Positions 7,936-18,019 of a stretch of 64,000 nt of DNA are shown here, in pieces. The stretch is from Halosimplex pelagicum. GTDB lineage: Archaea; Halobacteriota; Halobacteria; Halobacteriales; Haloarculaceae. The position numbers and the translations under genes were made by a program. The notes below the pieces were generated by a model that worked only from the letters and a program-made list of their open reading frames with translations, was not told the DNA's origin and searched no databases. The stretch's first letter is position 1. Each line of letters starts with the position of its first letter. The stretch lies in NCBI RefSeq assembly GCF_013415905.1, contig NZ_CP058909.1:2666001-2730000 (forward strand), given 5' to 3'.

Positions 7936-9111
7936 ATGACACGGCAAGTGTGGCTGAAGGCCGACGACGAGGTCGGCGACTGGGAGGCGCGCAAGCGCCG
8001 GATCACGGCGGGGCTGGAGGCGGGGGTCGACTGGGTCGTCGTCGACGAGTCCGACGTGGCCCGGGTTCGCGATCTCGGTGCGGTGAACGTCGCGGCGTTC
8101 ACCAACGGCGACGTTCACGTGATGGACGCCGAGGCCGACGAGGCCGAGGAACCGGACGCCGCCGTCGTCGGCAAGGACGGCGAGGGCGACGGCTCCATGG
8201 ACATCCCCGGCGACCTGTCGGGGTCGGCCGACCTCTCCGTGCTGCGGCAGGACGGGAAGGCCAGCGCGGGCTACGTCCGCATCTTCGACCAGCGCTACGA
8301 GGAGTTCGCGGAGGCGGTCGCCACCGCGGCCGACTACACCATCGTCGTCGGCGAGGACTGGCAGATCATCCCCCTCGAGAACCTCATCGCGCGCATCGGC
8401 GACGAGACGAACCTCGTCGCGGGCGTCACCACCGCCGAGGAGGCCCGCACCGCCTACGAGACCCTGGAGATCGGCGCCGACTCCGTGCTGCTCGACACGG
8501 ACGACGTCGACGAGATCCGCGAGACCGTCGAGGTCCGCGACGAGATGAGCCGCGAACAGCTGGAACTCACGACGGCGGAGATCACCGAGATCGAACAGAC
8601 CGGCTCCGCCGACCGCGTCTGCATCGACACGGGCAACCTCATGGAACACGACGAGGGGATGCTCGTCGGCTCGATGAGCCGCGGCCTCTTTTTCGTCCAC
8701 GCCGAGACCGCCGAATCGCCCTACGTCGCCTCGCGACCCTTCCGCGTCAACGCCGGTGCGGTCCACGCCTACGTCCGCACGCCGGACGGCGGCACGAAGT
8801 ACCTCTCGGAGCTTCGCAGCGGCGACGAGGTGCAGGTCGTCGACACCGAGGGACGCACCCGCGAGGCCATCGTCGGTCGCGTCAAGATCGAGAAGCGACC
8901 GATGTTCCGGATCAGCGCGAAGGTCGAGACCGACGACGGCGTCGACCGCATCGAGACGCTGCTGCAGAACGCCGAGACGATCAAGGTCGCCACCGCCGAC
9001 GGCCGGAAGGCGGTCACCGACCTCGAAGAAGGCGACGAGGTGCGCGTCTTCTATGGCGACAAGGCCCGTCACTTCGGCGAGGCCATCGAGGAGAGCATCA
9101 TCGAGAAGTGA
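7936..9111 (+). CDS. aroB': 3-dehydroquinate synthase II
   Basis: This 391-residue protein matches archaeal dehydroquinate synthase II along its length, from MTRQVWLKADDEVGDWEARK at the start to the C-terminal domain (FRVNAGAVHAYVRTPDGGTKYLSEL, GDEVQVVDTEG, VGRVKIEKRPM). The enzyme oxidatively deaminates and cyclises the ADH intermediate to 3-dehydroquinate using NAD, replacing the bacterial AroB. It works directly after the ADH synthase encoded at 3741. The 62-base gap to the downstream glycosyltransferase allows co-transcription, but a functional link is not implied. Confidence 0.95.
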   Translation: MTRQVWLKADDEVGDWEARKRRITAGLEAGVDWVVVDESDVARVRDLGAVNVAAFTNGDVHVMDAEADEAEEPDAAVVGKDGEGDGSMDIPGDLSGSADLSVLRQDGKASAGYVRIFDQRYEEFAEAVATAADYTIVVGEDWQIIPLENLIARIGDETNLVAGVTTAEEARTAYETLEIGADSVLLDTDDVDEIRETVEVRDEMSREQLELTTAEITEIEQTGSADRVCIDTGNLMEHDEGMLVGSMSRGLFFVHAETAESPYVASRPFRVNAGAVHAYVRTPDGGTKYLSELRSGDEVQVVDTEGRTREAIVGRVKIEKRPMFRISAKVETDDGVDRIETLLQNAETIKVATADGRKAVTDLEEGDEVRVFYGDKARHFGEAIEESIIEK

Positions 9112-9172
9112 CGCGGCCGATGCCCGCGGTCCCAGGCGGGCGGCCGCGGCGTCGACCGCACTCCGACCACAC

Positions 9173-10212
9173 ATGAGAGTCAGCCACTACTTCGAGGGCG
9201 AGGGCGTCGTCACCGGCGGGTTCGCCCAGTCGGTCAACAACCAGCGCGAGGTCATGGACCGCCACGGCATCGACTACGCGACCGAGCCGACCCTGGACTG
9301 TGACCTCCTGCATCTCAACAACGCCGGCCCGCGCTCGATCTACTACGCCAAGCGCGCGCGCCGGCGGAAGATTCCGGTCCTCTTTCACACCCACAACACC
9401 GCCGCGGATTTCCGGGACAGTTTCGTCCTCTCGAACGCGCTCGCCCGCCCGCTCAAGCCCTTCCTCGCCTACGCCTACGACCAGGCCGACCACCTGGTCT
9501 GTCCCTCCGAACACAATCAGGACGTGATCGCGGGCTACACCGACACGCCGTCGACGGTCATCTCCAACGGGTTCGACGGCGGCCGCTTCGACGGCTGGGA
9601 CGACCCCGACCTGCGTGCGGAGTACCTCGACCGCTACGACCTCGAACCCCCGGTCGTGTTCATGTTCGGCCACGTGATCAAGCGGAAGGGCCTGGACACG
9701 TTCGTCGAGGTCGCCCGTCGGCTCCCGGAGTACGACTTCGCGTGGTTCGGCTACCTCAACCCGACCGGCGGACGGTTCGACAGGTTCCTCCAGCCCCGCG
9801 AGACCCGCAAGCTCGTCGAGAACTCTCCAGACAACTGTACGTTTACCGGCTACATCGAGGACCCCCGCGGGGCGCCCGCGGCGGGCGACGTGTTCTTCTG
9901 GCCCTCGCGCAACGAGAACGAGGGGATGGCGCTGCTGGAGGCGATGCACTGCGGCAAGCCGCCGGTCGTCCGCGACATTCCCACCTACGAGTGGCTGGCG
10001 GACGGCGACGACTGCCGCAAGGCCGAGACGGCCGACGAGTTCGTCGAGGCCATCGCGGAACTCTGCGAGGACGAGCGCGAACGCGAGCGGATCGGCGACA
10101 GCGCCGCCGAGACGACCGAGCGGTTCACCCTCGACGCGGTCGGTGAGCAGTTAGTGACTCTCTACGACGAACTCGTCAGCGGCACCACGAACGAGCGAAC
10201 GCCGACGGGGTC

Positions 10213-10228
<16 letters not shown>
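9173..10228 (+). CDS. GT4-family glycosyltransferase, 3' end altered by the tnpB element
   Basis: ATG at 9173 gives 351 residues. The N-terminal Rossmann half (MRVSHYFEGEGVVTGGFAQS, HTHNTAADFRD) and the C-terminal donor-binding half (FMFGHVIKRKGLDTFVEVARRL, then NENEGMALLEAMHCGKPPVV with the E-x7-E motif) are typical of retaining GT4 enzymes. The sugar donor is likely a nucleotide sugar; the acceptor is unknown. Its TAA (10226-10228) lies inside the hairpin that forms the right end of the tnpB element, so the final residues (SSTHG) come from the element. The catalytic domains are complete, so it may still work. Confidence 0.88.
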
Positions 10229-11465
<1,237 letters not shown>

Positions 11466-11655
11466 GACAGAATCACGTTGAGCAGGAGGTTCAAATTAGC
11501 AACGATTATTTCGGGAGTCGGCCCTGCTGGTCTCGGATGATTGTGACAGAGAGTTTCCGCGCTTCCTCCCACCCATAAAAGGGATGGGCTTCCGCGCTGT
11601 TCCGCTGTGAGTCCGGGGTCGGGTCGGCGCCTCAGGGGGCCGCCGCCGGCGCCAC

Positions 11656-12099
11656 TCAGGCGTTCGCGCCCGAGTCGTCGGCGGTCTCCTCGGAGTCGGC
11701 GCCGGACTCGGGGTTCAGCCGCTCGGTACACCAGTGACAGAACTCCAGGTCGGGGTCCACGTCGCGCCCGCAGTTCGGGCAGGTCGTTCCCTCCTCGACT
11801 TCGGTCTCGGTGTTCTGGCGCTTGGCCATCCAGTAGGCGTCGATCATGCTGAAGACGGTGATCGCGGCAAGCGCAAGCGCCGCCTCCGGGGGGACGTTCT
11901 CGGCGGCCGCGACCAGCTCCGACCAGCCGAACGTCTCCGGAACGGCCTCGGCGGGCATCAGCAGGGTGAAACTCGTCACGTTGAGGAAGAACCAGACGAG
12001 CGCGCGGAGCCACTCGCGCAGGTAGACGTGCCCGAGCCCGGGATAGAGAAAGGCGAGCACGACTGCCAGCAACGGCCGCGTTCGGTTCCGTGTACTCAC
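11656..12099 (-). CDS. Membrane protein with C-terminal zinc ribbon
   Basis: This 147-residue protein starts at GTG 12099. It opens with LLAVVLAFLYPGLGHVYLREW, the pattern of the TM2-like family of small membrane proteins, followed by two more hydrophobic segments (about 33-50 and 73-88). The tail carries CPNCGRDVDPDLEFCHWC, a zinc ribbon, then an acidic end. Function unknown. Its 3' end lies next to the left end of the tnpB element, and the frame looks intact. Confidence 0.82.
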   Translation of the reverse strand: MSTRNRTRPLLAVVLAFLYPGLGHVYLREWLRALVWFFLNVTSFTLLMPAEAVPETFGWSELVAAAENVPPEAALALAAITVFSMIDAYWMAKRQNTETEVEEGTTCPNCGRDVDPDLEFCHWCTERLNPESGADSEETADDSGANA

Positions 12100-12172
12100 T
12101 GTTAGTTGTGCGATTTCGGTCGTCGCGCGTTGTTAAGCTTCCGACTCCCCGGAATTCGTCGCTCGGGAGCGG

Positions 12173-12856
12173 TCACTCGCCGCCCAGTCGCTCGACCAGT
12201 CCGGAGAGCGTCGCCAGGTCGTACTGGCCGGGCGCGGTCGCGTCGGCGGGGTCGACCGGCGCGTAGCCGATCCGCGAGCCGTACAGCGGCGCGACCGCCC
12301 GGGAGTGGCGGCCGGCCTCGCCCATCGCCATCGTCGCCACCGTCTCGCCGGCGGTGGTCGCGTCCCAGGTCGCACCCAGCAGGTCCAGCACGTCGCCGGC
12401 GCCCTCGGCGGTCACCGCCAGTTTCGCCACGTCGCCCCAGCGGCTCGCCTCGGCGAGCGTCTCCCGCATCGCGTCGCGGTGGGGCGTCCCCTCGAAGTCG
12501 TGCGTCGAGACGACCACCGCCGTCCCGTGGTCGCGGGCGTGGTCGACGACGGCGTCCGCGTCGCCGCGCTCCAGCGCGGCCAGTTCCAGGTCGACGGCGC
12601 CGACCGCGTCGTGTTCGGCGGCGGCTTCGAGCGCGTCGAGTCGCGCTCCGTCGTCGGGCGCCTCGCCGCCCTCCCACTCGGGTCGGTTGGTCGCGATCAG
12701 CGGCAACTCGCCGTCGTAGGCCGCGAGCGCGTCCAGCGGGTCGCTCGCGAAGTCCATGCGAAACTCGACGGCGTCGGCGGCCCCGCGCGCGGCGGGTTCG
12801 TCGGAGAGGTCCGCGGTCGCGGCCGCGAGGACGAACGACGAGAAGTCAATCTGCAT
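12173..12856 (-). CDS. aroD: 3-dehydroquinate dehydratase, type I
   Basis: This 227-residue (beta/alpha)8 enzyme converts 3-dehydroquinate to 3-dehydroshikimate through a Schiff base. Family features are VEFRMDFA near residue 31, VVVSTHDFEGTP with the catalytic His, and AKLAVTAEG with the catalytic Lys. Length fits the type I family. It continues the pathway started by the genes at 3741 and 7936, though on the opposite strand. ATG 12856 follows a short spacer from the upstream transducer gene, which ends in a T-tract, so aroD probably has its own promoter. Confidence 0.93.
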   Translation of the reverse strand: MQIDFSSFVLAAATADLSDEPAARGAADAVEFRMDFASDPLDALAAYDGELPLIATNRPEWEGGEAPDDGARLDALEAAAEHDAVGAVDLELAALERGDADAVVDHARDHGTAVVVSTHDFEGTPHRDAMRETLAEASRWGDVAKLAVTAEGAGDVLDLLGATWDATTAGETVATMAMGEAGRHSRAVAPLYGSRIGYAPVDPADATAPGQYDLATLSGLVERLGGE

Positions 12857-12879
12857 ACCGGTTCTACCGCGAGGGGCGG

Positions 12880-12885
12880 AAAAAA
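12880..12885 (-). terminator. T-tract terminator after the transducer gene
   Basis: On the minus strand a run of six T lies 50 bases past the stop of the transducer gene in GC-rich DNA. Archaeal termination commonly uses such T-tracts; no hairpin is needed. Confidence 0.4.
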
Positions 12886-12935
12886 GCGACCGGATCGGTC
12901 TCGCGGCGGGTGCCGACGGTCCCGCCCGCGGATCG

Positions 12936-13844
12936 CTACTGCTGCAGGTCGTCGATGAGGCCCTGGATCTCGTTGATCTGGGCGGTCTGTTGCTGGTTGG
13001 CGGCGGCGATGCGCTCGATCTCGCCGGCGACCTCCTCGGCGCTCTCGGCGGTCGAGTCGACCATCGAGGCGACCTCCTCGGTGGAGGCGGCCTGTTCGTC
13101 GGTGGCGCTGGCGACCTCCTGGGCGCCCTGGGCCGCCTCCTCGACGGCGGCGTCGATCTCCCGGAGCACGTCGACGGTGTCGTCGACCTGCTCGATGCCC
13201 TCCTCGACCTGGTCGTTGGCGTGTTCGATGCTGTCGACGGTGCTCTCGGTGTCGCTCTTGATGTTCGAGACGAGCTGTTCGATCTCGGTGGCGTTCTGCT
13301 GGGACTCCTCGGCGAGGCTCTTGACCTCGTCGGCGACGACGGCGAAGCCCTCCCCGGCCTCGCCGGCGCGGGCGGCCTCGATCGAGGCGTTGAGCGCGAG
13401 CATGTTCGTCTGGTCGGCGATGTCGTTGATCACCTCGACGATATCGTCGATCTCGTCGATGCGGTCGCGCAGTTGACGCACGTCTTCCGAGACCTCGCTG
13501 TTGGCCTCGTCGACGGACTCCATGGCGTCGATGGCGTCGTCGGCCATCTCGCGGCCGTCGTCGGCCAGGTCGCGGGCCTCGGTGCTGACCTGTCGCACCT
13601 GGCTCGCGCTGGAGGCGACCTCCTCGACGGTCGCGCTGAGGTTCGACACCTCGCCCGCGACTTCCCGCATGTTCTCGGACTGTTCGTTGGCGAGGTCGCT
13701 GATCTGCTGGGAGCTCTGGGAGACGCTCTCGGAGGCCCGGAGCAGTTCGTCGATCGCCGTCCCCAAATCGTCGACGGTCATGTCCCCTGCCTCGGAGTGT
13801 ACGTCGAGTGCCTCGGTGCCGAGGTCACCGGAATCGGAAGCCAT
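12936..13844 (-). CDS. Soluble methyl-accepting-type signal transducer
   Basis: The 302 residues are almost entirely the coiled-coil signalling domain of a chemotaxis transducer. The conserved hairpin tip region is present (INDIADQTNMLALNASIEAA then AGEGFAVVADEVKSLAEESQ), flanked by long heptad helices full of Gln/Glu pairs. There is no signal peptide, membrane segment, HAMP or PAS domain, so it should be cytoplasmic and must sense through a partner or through its short acidic N-terminus (about 35 residues). It should contact CheA and CheW, which are not in the window. Confidence 0.9.
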   Translation of the reverse strand: MASDSGDLGTEALDVHSEAGDMTVDDLGTAIDELLRASESVSQSSQQISDLANEQSENMREVAGEVSNLSATVEEVASSASQVRQVSTEARDLADDGREMADDAIDAMESVDEANSEVSEDVRQLRDRIDEIDDIVEVINDIADQTNMLALNASIEAARAGEAGEGFAVVADEVKSLAEESQQNATEIEQLVSNIKSDTESTVDSIEHANDQVEEGIEQVDDTVDVLREIDAAVEEAAQGAQEVASATDEQAASTEEVASMVDSTAESAEEVAGEIERIAAANQQQTAQINEIQGLIDDLQQ

Positions 13845-14010
13845 ACGCCGACAGGCGTGAGCGACCGAATTAAACGTACTCCCGCGGTTATCAGCCCTGA
13901 TTTTCGTCGGCGGCGAAGACGACTCCAGACGCGGCTCACGGGCGGGTCTGGGACTCGGGATCGCGGGGTCTCGTCGGCTGGTCGGAGCGGGAGAGGCGTC
14001 GAGCCGCCGG

Positions 14011-14979
14011 TCAGACCGCCGGGAGGCCCTGCTCGGCTTCGAGCAGTTCGTGGTAGCGGTTCCGGATCGTGACCTCGGAGATGTCGGCGACCTCGCTCAC
14101 GGCGGCCTGGGTGGTCTTCTCGTTGGTCAGCAGCGCGGCGGCGTACACCGCGGCGGCGGCCAGGCCCACGGGGGACTTCCCGGAGTGGACGCCCTGTTCC
14201 TTGGCGTTCTGGAGGAGCTTGCGCGCGCGGTGTTCGGCCTCGTCGGAGAGTTCGAGCGAGGAGGCGAACCGCGGCACGTAGCTCTCGGGGTCGGCCGGCG
14301 CGACTTCCAGCCCGAGTTCGCGGATGACGTAGCGGTAGGTGCGGGCGATCTCCGATTTCTCGACGCGGGAGACCTCGTTGATCTCGTCGAGGCTGCGCGG
14401 GACGCCGGCCTGGCGGGCCGCGGCGTACACCGCGGCGGTCGAGACGCCCTCGATGGAGCGGCCCGGCAGGAGGTTCTCGTCGAGCGCGCGGCGGTAGATC
14501 ACGGAGGCGGTCTCGCGGACGTTCTCGGGCAGGCCCAGCGCGCTGGCCATGCGGTCGATCTCGCCCAGGGCCTGCTTGAGGTTGCGCTCCTTGGAGTCGC
14601 GCGTCCTGAAGCGCTCGTTCCACTTGCGCAGGCGCTGCATCTTCTGGCGCTGGTTCGAGGACAGGGAGTTGCCGTAGGCGTCCTTGTCGCGCCAGTCGAT
14701 GTTAGTCGAGAGGCCCTTGTCGTGCATCATGTTCGTCGTGGGCGCGCCGACGCGCGATTTCTCGTCTTTCTCGCCGGCGTCGAAGGCGCGCCACTCGGGG
14801 CCGCGGTCGATCTCGTCGGTCTCGACGACCAGACCGCACTCCTCGCAGACGGTCTCGCCGCGCTCCTCGTCCATCACGAGGTGACCGGAACACTCCGGGC
14901 AGGCCTCATCGGTCCGCTCTTCGGTCGATTCGTCTTCCTGTACGTCTGTTCGCTGGGTTCTGAGTCGAGAGTCGCTCAT
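14011..14979 (-). CDS. tfb: Transcription initiation factor IIB
   Basis: This 322-residue TFB bridges TBP-DNA and RNA polymerase. The N-terminal zinc ribbon is intact (C27, C30, C45, C48: ACPECSGH and VCEECGLV), followed by the B-reader segment (VGAPTTNMMHDKGLSTNIDW) and two cyclin-like repeats (about 120-210 and 215-310), each with the AAVYAAA-type helix. The DNA-binding end (VSEVADISEVTIRNRYHEL) is present. Haloarchaea carry several TFB paralogues; I cannot tell which this is. The upstream AT-rich island (15055-15070) is its likely promoter. Confidence 0.97.
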   Translation of the reverse strand: MSDSRLRTQRTDVQEDESTEERTDEACPECSGHLVMDEERGETVCEECGLVVETDEIDRGPEWRAFDAGEKDEKSRVGAPTTNMMHDKGLSTNIDWRDKDAYGNSLSSNQRQKMQRLRKWNERFRTRDSKERNLKQALGEIDRMASALGLPENVRETASVIYRRALDENLLPGRSIEGVSTAAVYAAARQAGVPRSLDEINEVSRVEKSEIARTYRYVIRELGLEVAPADPESYVPRFASSLELSDEAEHRARKLLQNAKEQGVHSGKSPVGLAAAAVYAAALLTNEKTTQAAVSEVADISEVTIRNRYHELLEAEQGLPAV

Positions 14980-15054
14980 TGCTGGGGGCGTGTCGATCCG
15001 GGTAGAACGCTACGGAGAATCCCGGAGTCGCTCGGTGGTGAGACAACCATACGG

Positions 15055-15070
15055 AGATATTTTTATAAAT
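15055..15070 (-). promoter_or_regulatory. AT-rich promoter core upstream of tfb
   Basis: ATATTTTTATAAATCTT, at about 15055-15071, is the strongest TATA-like stretch in the 247-base gap between tfb and the divergent gene. It is 78-90 bases from the tfb ATG, implying a 5' leader of about 50 bases, which is long for a haloarchaeal message. A second TATA-like element (CATTTATATG, about 15160-15169) faces the divergent gene at 15227. Confidence 0.45.
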
Positions 15071-15226
15071 CTTTCGCTCCACGGCGGTCTCTCTCGCGGA
15101 AACGGCCCGCAGACGGTATTTCGGGCGGTGTGTGAACGTCTCCCGCACGTTACTATCTCGCATTTATATGTCTGTACTCGGTGCGGGAACGAAACGCGCA
15201 AGCGGCCGCTCGGTCTGGATCGGAGT

Positions 15227-15754
15227 ATGACACGTGTCGCGGTCGGGAGCGAGAATCCGGTGAAGGTCGGTGCGACGGAGCGGGTCGCGGGCGAACTGTT
15301 CGGCGGAGCCGTCGAGGTGTGCGCCGTCGCCGTCGATTCGGGCGTCCCCGAACAGCCGCGGGGTCGCGTCGAGACGCTGACCGGCGCGGAGAACCGCGCG
15401 GCCCGCGCGCTCGAAGCCGAGCCCGAAGCCGGCTACGGCGTCGGGATCGAGGGCGGCGTGGCGGACCTGGCCGAGCGTCCGGGGCTGTACCTGATAATGT
15501 GGGCGGCGGTCACCGACGGCGAGCGCCTCGAACGGGGCGGCGGTCCCGCGCTGCGACTCCCCGACGGGATCGCCGAGCGCGTCCGGTCGGGCGAGGAACT
15601 CGGGCCGGTGCTCGACGACGTACTGGGGACCGAGGATCTCAAGGAGCGAATCGGCGCCGCGGGCGTGCTCACCGGCGGTGCCATCGACCGTGAGTCGGCA
15701 CTCGTTCACGCGGTAGCGGGGGCGTTCGGACCGTTCGCGACGGAGCTGTACTGA
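15227..15754 (+). CDS. Non-canonical purine NTP phosphatase (inosine/xanthosine triphosphatase, YjjX/DUF84)
   Basis: This 175-residue protein has the family start RVAVGSENPVKVGATERV and the loop VGIEGGVADL, with GPVLDDVLG and GAAGVLTGGAIDRESAL near the end. Members hydrolyse ITP and XTP, including deaminated purines made by oxidative damage, and keep them out of RNA and DNA. Length is normal. The start ATG at 15227 lies about 60 bases after a TATA-like element. It is divergent from tfb. Confidence 0.92.
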   Translation: MTRVAVGSENPVKVGATERVAGELFGGAVEVCAVAVDSGVPEQPRGRVETLTGAENRAARALEAEPEAGYGVGIEGGVADLAERPGLYLIMWAAVTDGERLERGGGPALRLPDGIAERVRSGEELGPVLDDVLGTEDLKERIGAAGVLTGGAIDRESALVHAVAGAFGPFATELY

Positions 15755-15820
15755 GTTCGCTCCCCGGTCGGTCCGGGGACCGACCCAACGCTCTTGTTCG
15801 CGGTGTCCGAGTTCCCTCGC

Positions 15821-16021
15821 ATGGACGTCGACACTCCGCTCAGAGCCCTCTTTCGCTACCTGTCCATCGCCGTGCTCGTACTACTCGGGGCCGCGCTCTT
15901 CCTGTTCCCCGAGCCGTTCACGTCCCTGCTCGGACTCGTGCTGGTCGCCGTCGCGTTCACGCGGCTACGCTGGGCGCGGTCCCGGAAGGCGGCCGCCGAA
16001 CGCGGCGACGGAAGCGCGTAG
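15821..16021 (+). CDS. Small two-helix membrane protein
   Basis: A 66-residue protein from ATG 15821, with two hydrophobic segments (about 12-30 and 34-50) followed by a basic Arg/Lys stretch and an acidic end. No family recognised. A longer TTG-initiated version would add nine residues; the ATG is preferred. It may be co-transcribed with the ITPase gene 66 bases upstream. Confidence 0.6.
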   Translation: MDVDTPLRALFRYLSIAVLVLLGAALFLFPEPFTSLLGLVLVAVAFTRLRWARSRKAAAERGDGSA

Positions 16022-16051
16022 GATCGCCGTCCGAAGGGGAGCCGCCGCCGG

Positions 16052-17902
16052 TCAGTCCTCGGTCGCGGCGGCCGCTTCGACCTCGCCGGCCTCGCGGCTC
16101 TCCTCGACGGCGGTGGTCAGCGAGACGTTGAGCCACGCCATCGAGACGAGGCCGCCGAGGATGGTGACGACGTTCTTGACGACGTGGTCGACGATGGAGA
16201 CGGCGAAGGCGACGGGCACCGCCACCTCCTCCGTCAGCCCGAAGACGATGAGCGTGAACGCGCCCTCGTAAAGGCCGATCCCGCCCGGAGAGAGCGGGAG
16301 GACCTTCGCGAGGTTGCCGACGCTGACCGCGAAGAAGGCGGTGGCGACGAGTGCGGTCGTGACGTCGACCCCGAACGCGTGGAACACCACCAGTGCCGTC
16401 GCCACGTCGACGACCCAGATGGCGAGGCTGCCGACGCCCACCCGCAGGAAGGCGCCGCGGTCGCTGACGACCGCCTGCACGTCGCCGACGAACTGCGCGA
16501 TGACCCCGGAGACGTAGTCGGCGTAGGAGTCGTTGCTCACCGTCGTGACCGCCCGGTGGACGTAGTCGCCCTCCAGGCGGGCGCTGGCGAGGATCGCGAG
16601 GACGCCCAGCACCGCCGCGGCGCCGACGCCGGCCGCGACGCGCAGCGCCGTTCGGGCCGCCGCGCCCGCGTCGATGGTCTCGCCGCCGATCTGGACCGGC
16701 GGGATCTCGGCGGCGATGGCCTCGGCGATCTGCTCGGTCCCGCCGGTCAGCACGAGCCCGACGAGGACGCTCCCGCCGAGCACCGTGATCGCGAGCAGGT
16801 CGAACACGCGCTCGATCGCGAGCGACGCGAACCCGCTCGGGTAGGGCACGTCCCGCCTCGCTTTCACGACGTAGGCGCGGACGCCGTCGCCCAGCCGCGC
16901 CGGGAAGACGAGGTTCCCCGTCTGGCTGATGAAGATCGCGCCGGTCAGGAACCACGTGTCGCCGGTGAACCCGAGCCGGTCGAGGATGTCGCGGTAGCGC
17001 AGCCCGCGCAGCGGCCACGACAGCAGGTAGACGGCGCCCGAGGCGGCGACGAGCCGCGGGTCCGCGCCGCTCATCGCGTCGAACACCGCCTGCAGGTCGA
17101 AGACGACGCCGACCGCGACGACCAGGGCGAGCATCACCAGCAGCGACCCGGCGGCCATGCTCACCCGCCGGGAGATCCGCGGACTCACCGACAGCTGCCA
17201 CCACGTCCGCAGGATCTGGCTGCCCATGCCGAACACGTCGCGGACGAGGTCGACCTTCGTGTCGCCCTTGGGCTCCCAGTCGACCGGGAACTCCCGGACG
17301 CGGTACCCGCGGCGCTGGGCGAGCACGAGCACTTCGGTGTCCCAGAACCAGTGTTCGTCCTCGACCTCGCTCCGCAGGGCGTCGAACGTCTCCCGCGAGA
17401 TGGCCTTGAACCCGCACTGGTGGTCCTGCATGTCCGAGCGGAGGAACAGGCGGACGAGCGTGTTGTAGCCGAGGCTGGAGACGGCCCGCTTGGTCGGGCG
17501 GTCGGCCTGGTTGTCGGGCATCCACCGCGAGCCCGTCGCCACGTCGTACTCGCCCGACCGGACGCTCTCGACCAGCTCTTCGAGGTGTTTCATGTCCGTG
17601 GCGAGGTCGGTGTCGAAGTACACCAGCGTCTCGCCCTCGGCTCGCTCGAAGGCGTACTCCAGCGCGCCGCCCCGTCCCAGCCGCTCGTCGCTGTGGACGT
17701 GGCGAACGCGGTCGTCCTCGTCGGCCAGTCGGGTCGCGATCTCGGGCGTGCGGTCGTCGCAGCCGTCCTCGGCGACGATCACCTCGAAGGCGCCCGCGGG
17801 GAGAAAGGAGGCGAGCGTCTCCAGCGTGACCTCGACGGTCCGCTCGATGGTGGCCTCCTCGTTGTAGGCCGGGAGGACGACGCTCACCTCGACGTCACTC
17901 AT
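16052..17902 (-). CDS. aglD: AglD-type protein: GT2 dolichyl-phosphate glycosyltransferase fused to a UPF0104 membrane domain
   Basis: Residues 1-240 are a GT2 enzyme (VSVVLPAYNEEATIERTVE, VYFDTDLATD with the metal-binding DxD, DHQCGFKAISRETF, EHWFWDTEVLVLA, FPVDWEPKGDTK), as in dolichyl-phosphate mannose synthases. Residues about 255-600 are a multi-spanning domain of the lysylphosphatidylglycerol synthase/flippase-like family (FPARLGDGVRAYVVK, FASLAIERVFDLLAI, LPLSPGGIGLYEG). This fusion is the layout of Haloferax AglD, which puts the last mannose on dolichol phosphate for S-layer N-glycosylation. The gene symbol is by architecture; paralogues exist in haloarchaea. Confidence 0.88.
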   Translation of the reverse strand: MSDVEVSVVLPAYNEEATIERTVEVTLETLASFLPAGAFEVIVAEDGCDDRTPEIATRLADEDDRVRHVHSDERLGRGGALEYAFERAEGETLVYFDTDLATDMKHLEELVESVRSGEYDVATGSRWMPDNQADRPTKRAVSSLGYNTLVRLFLRSDMQDHQCGFKAISRETFDALRSEVEDEHWFWDTEVLVLAQRRGYRVREFPVDWEPKGDTKVDLVRDVFGMGSQILRTWWQLSVSPRISRRVSMAAGSLLVMLALVVAVGVVFDLQAVFDAMSGADPRLVAASGAVYLLSWPLRGLRYRDILDRLGFTGDTWFLTGAIFISQTGNLVFPARLGDGVRAYVVKARRDVPYPSGFASLAIERVFDLLAITVLGGSVLVGLVLTGGTEQIAEAIAAEIPPVQIGGETIDAGAAARTALRVAAGVGAAAVLGVLAILASARLEGDYVHRAVTTVSNDSYADYVSGVIAQFVGDVQAVVSDRGAFLRVGVGSLAIWVVDVATALVVFHAFGVDVTTALVATAFFAVSVGNLAKVLPLSPGGIGLYEGAFTLIVFGLTEEVAVPVAFAVSIVDHVVKNVVTILGGLVSMAWLNVSLTTAVEESREAGEVEAAAATED

Positions 17903-18019
17903 TGGTGCAGGTAGCGGCGGGGACGGGCAAGAACCTTCTGTTCGCTGGTGCAGGCACCGCCTCTCGGCTCGGCCTCCGGACCGTCGTCCGCGTCCGGCCC
18001 CGGCCGTCGGTCGCCCGCG

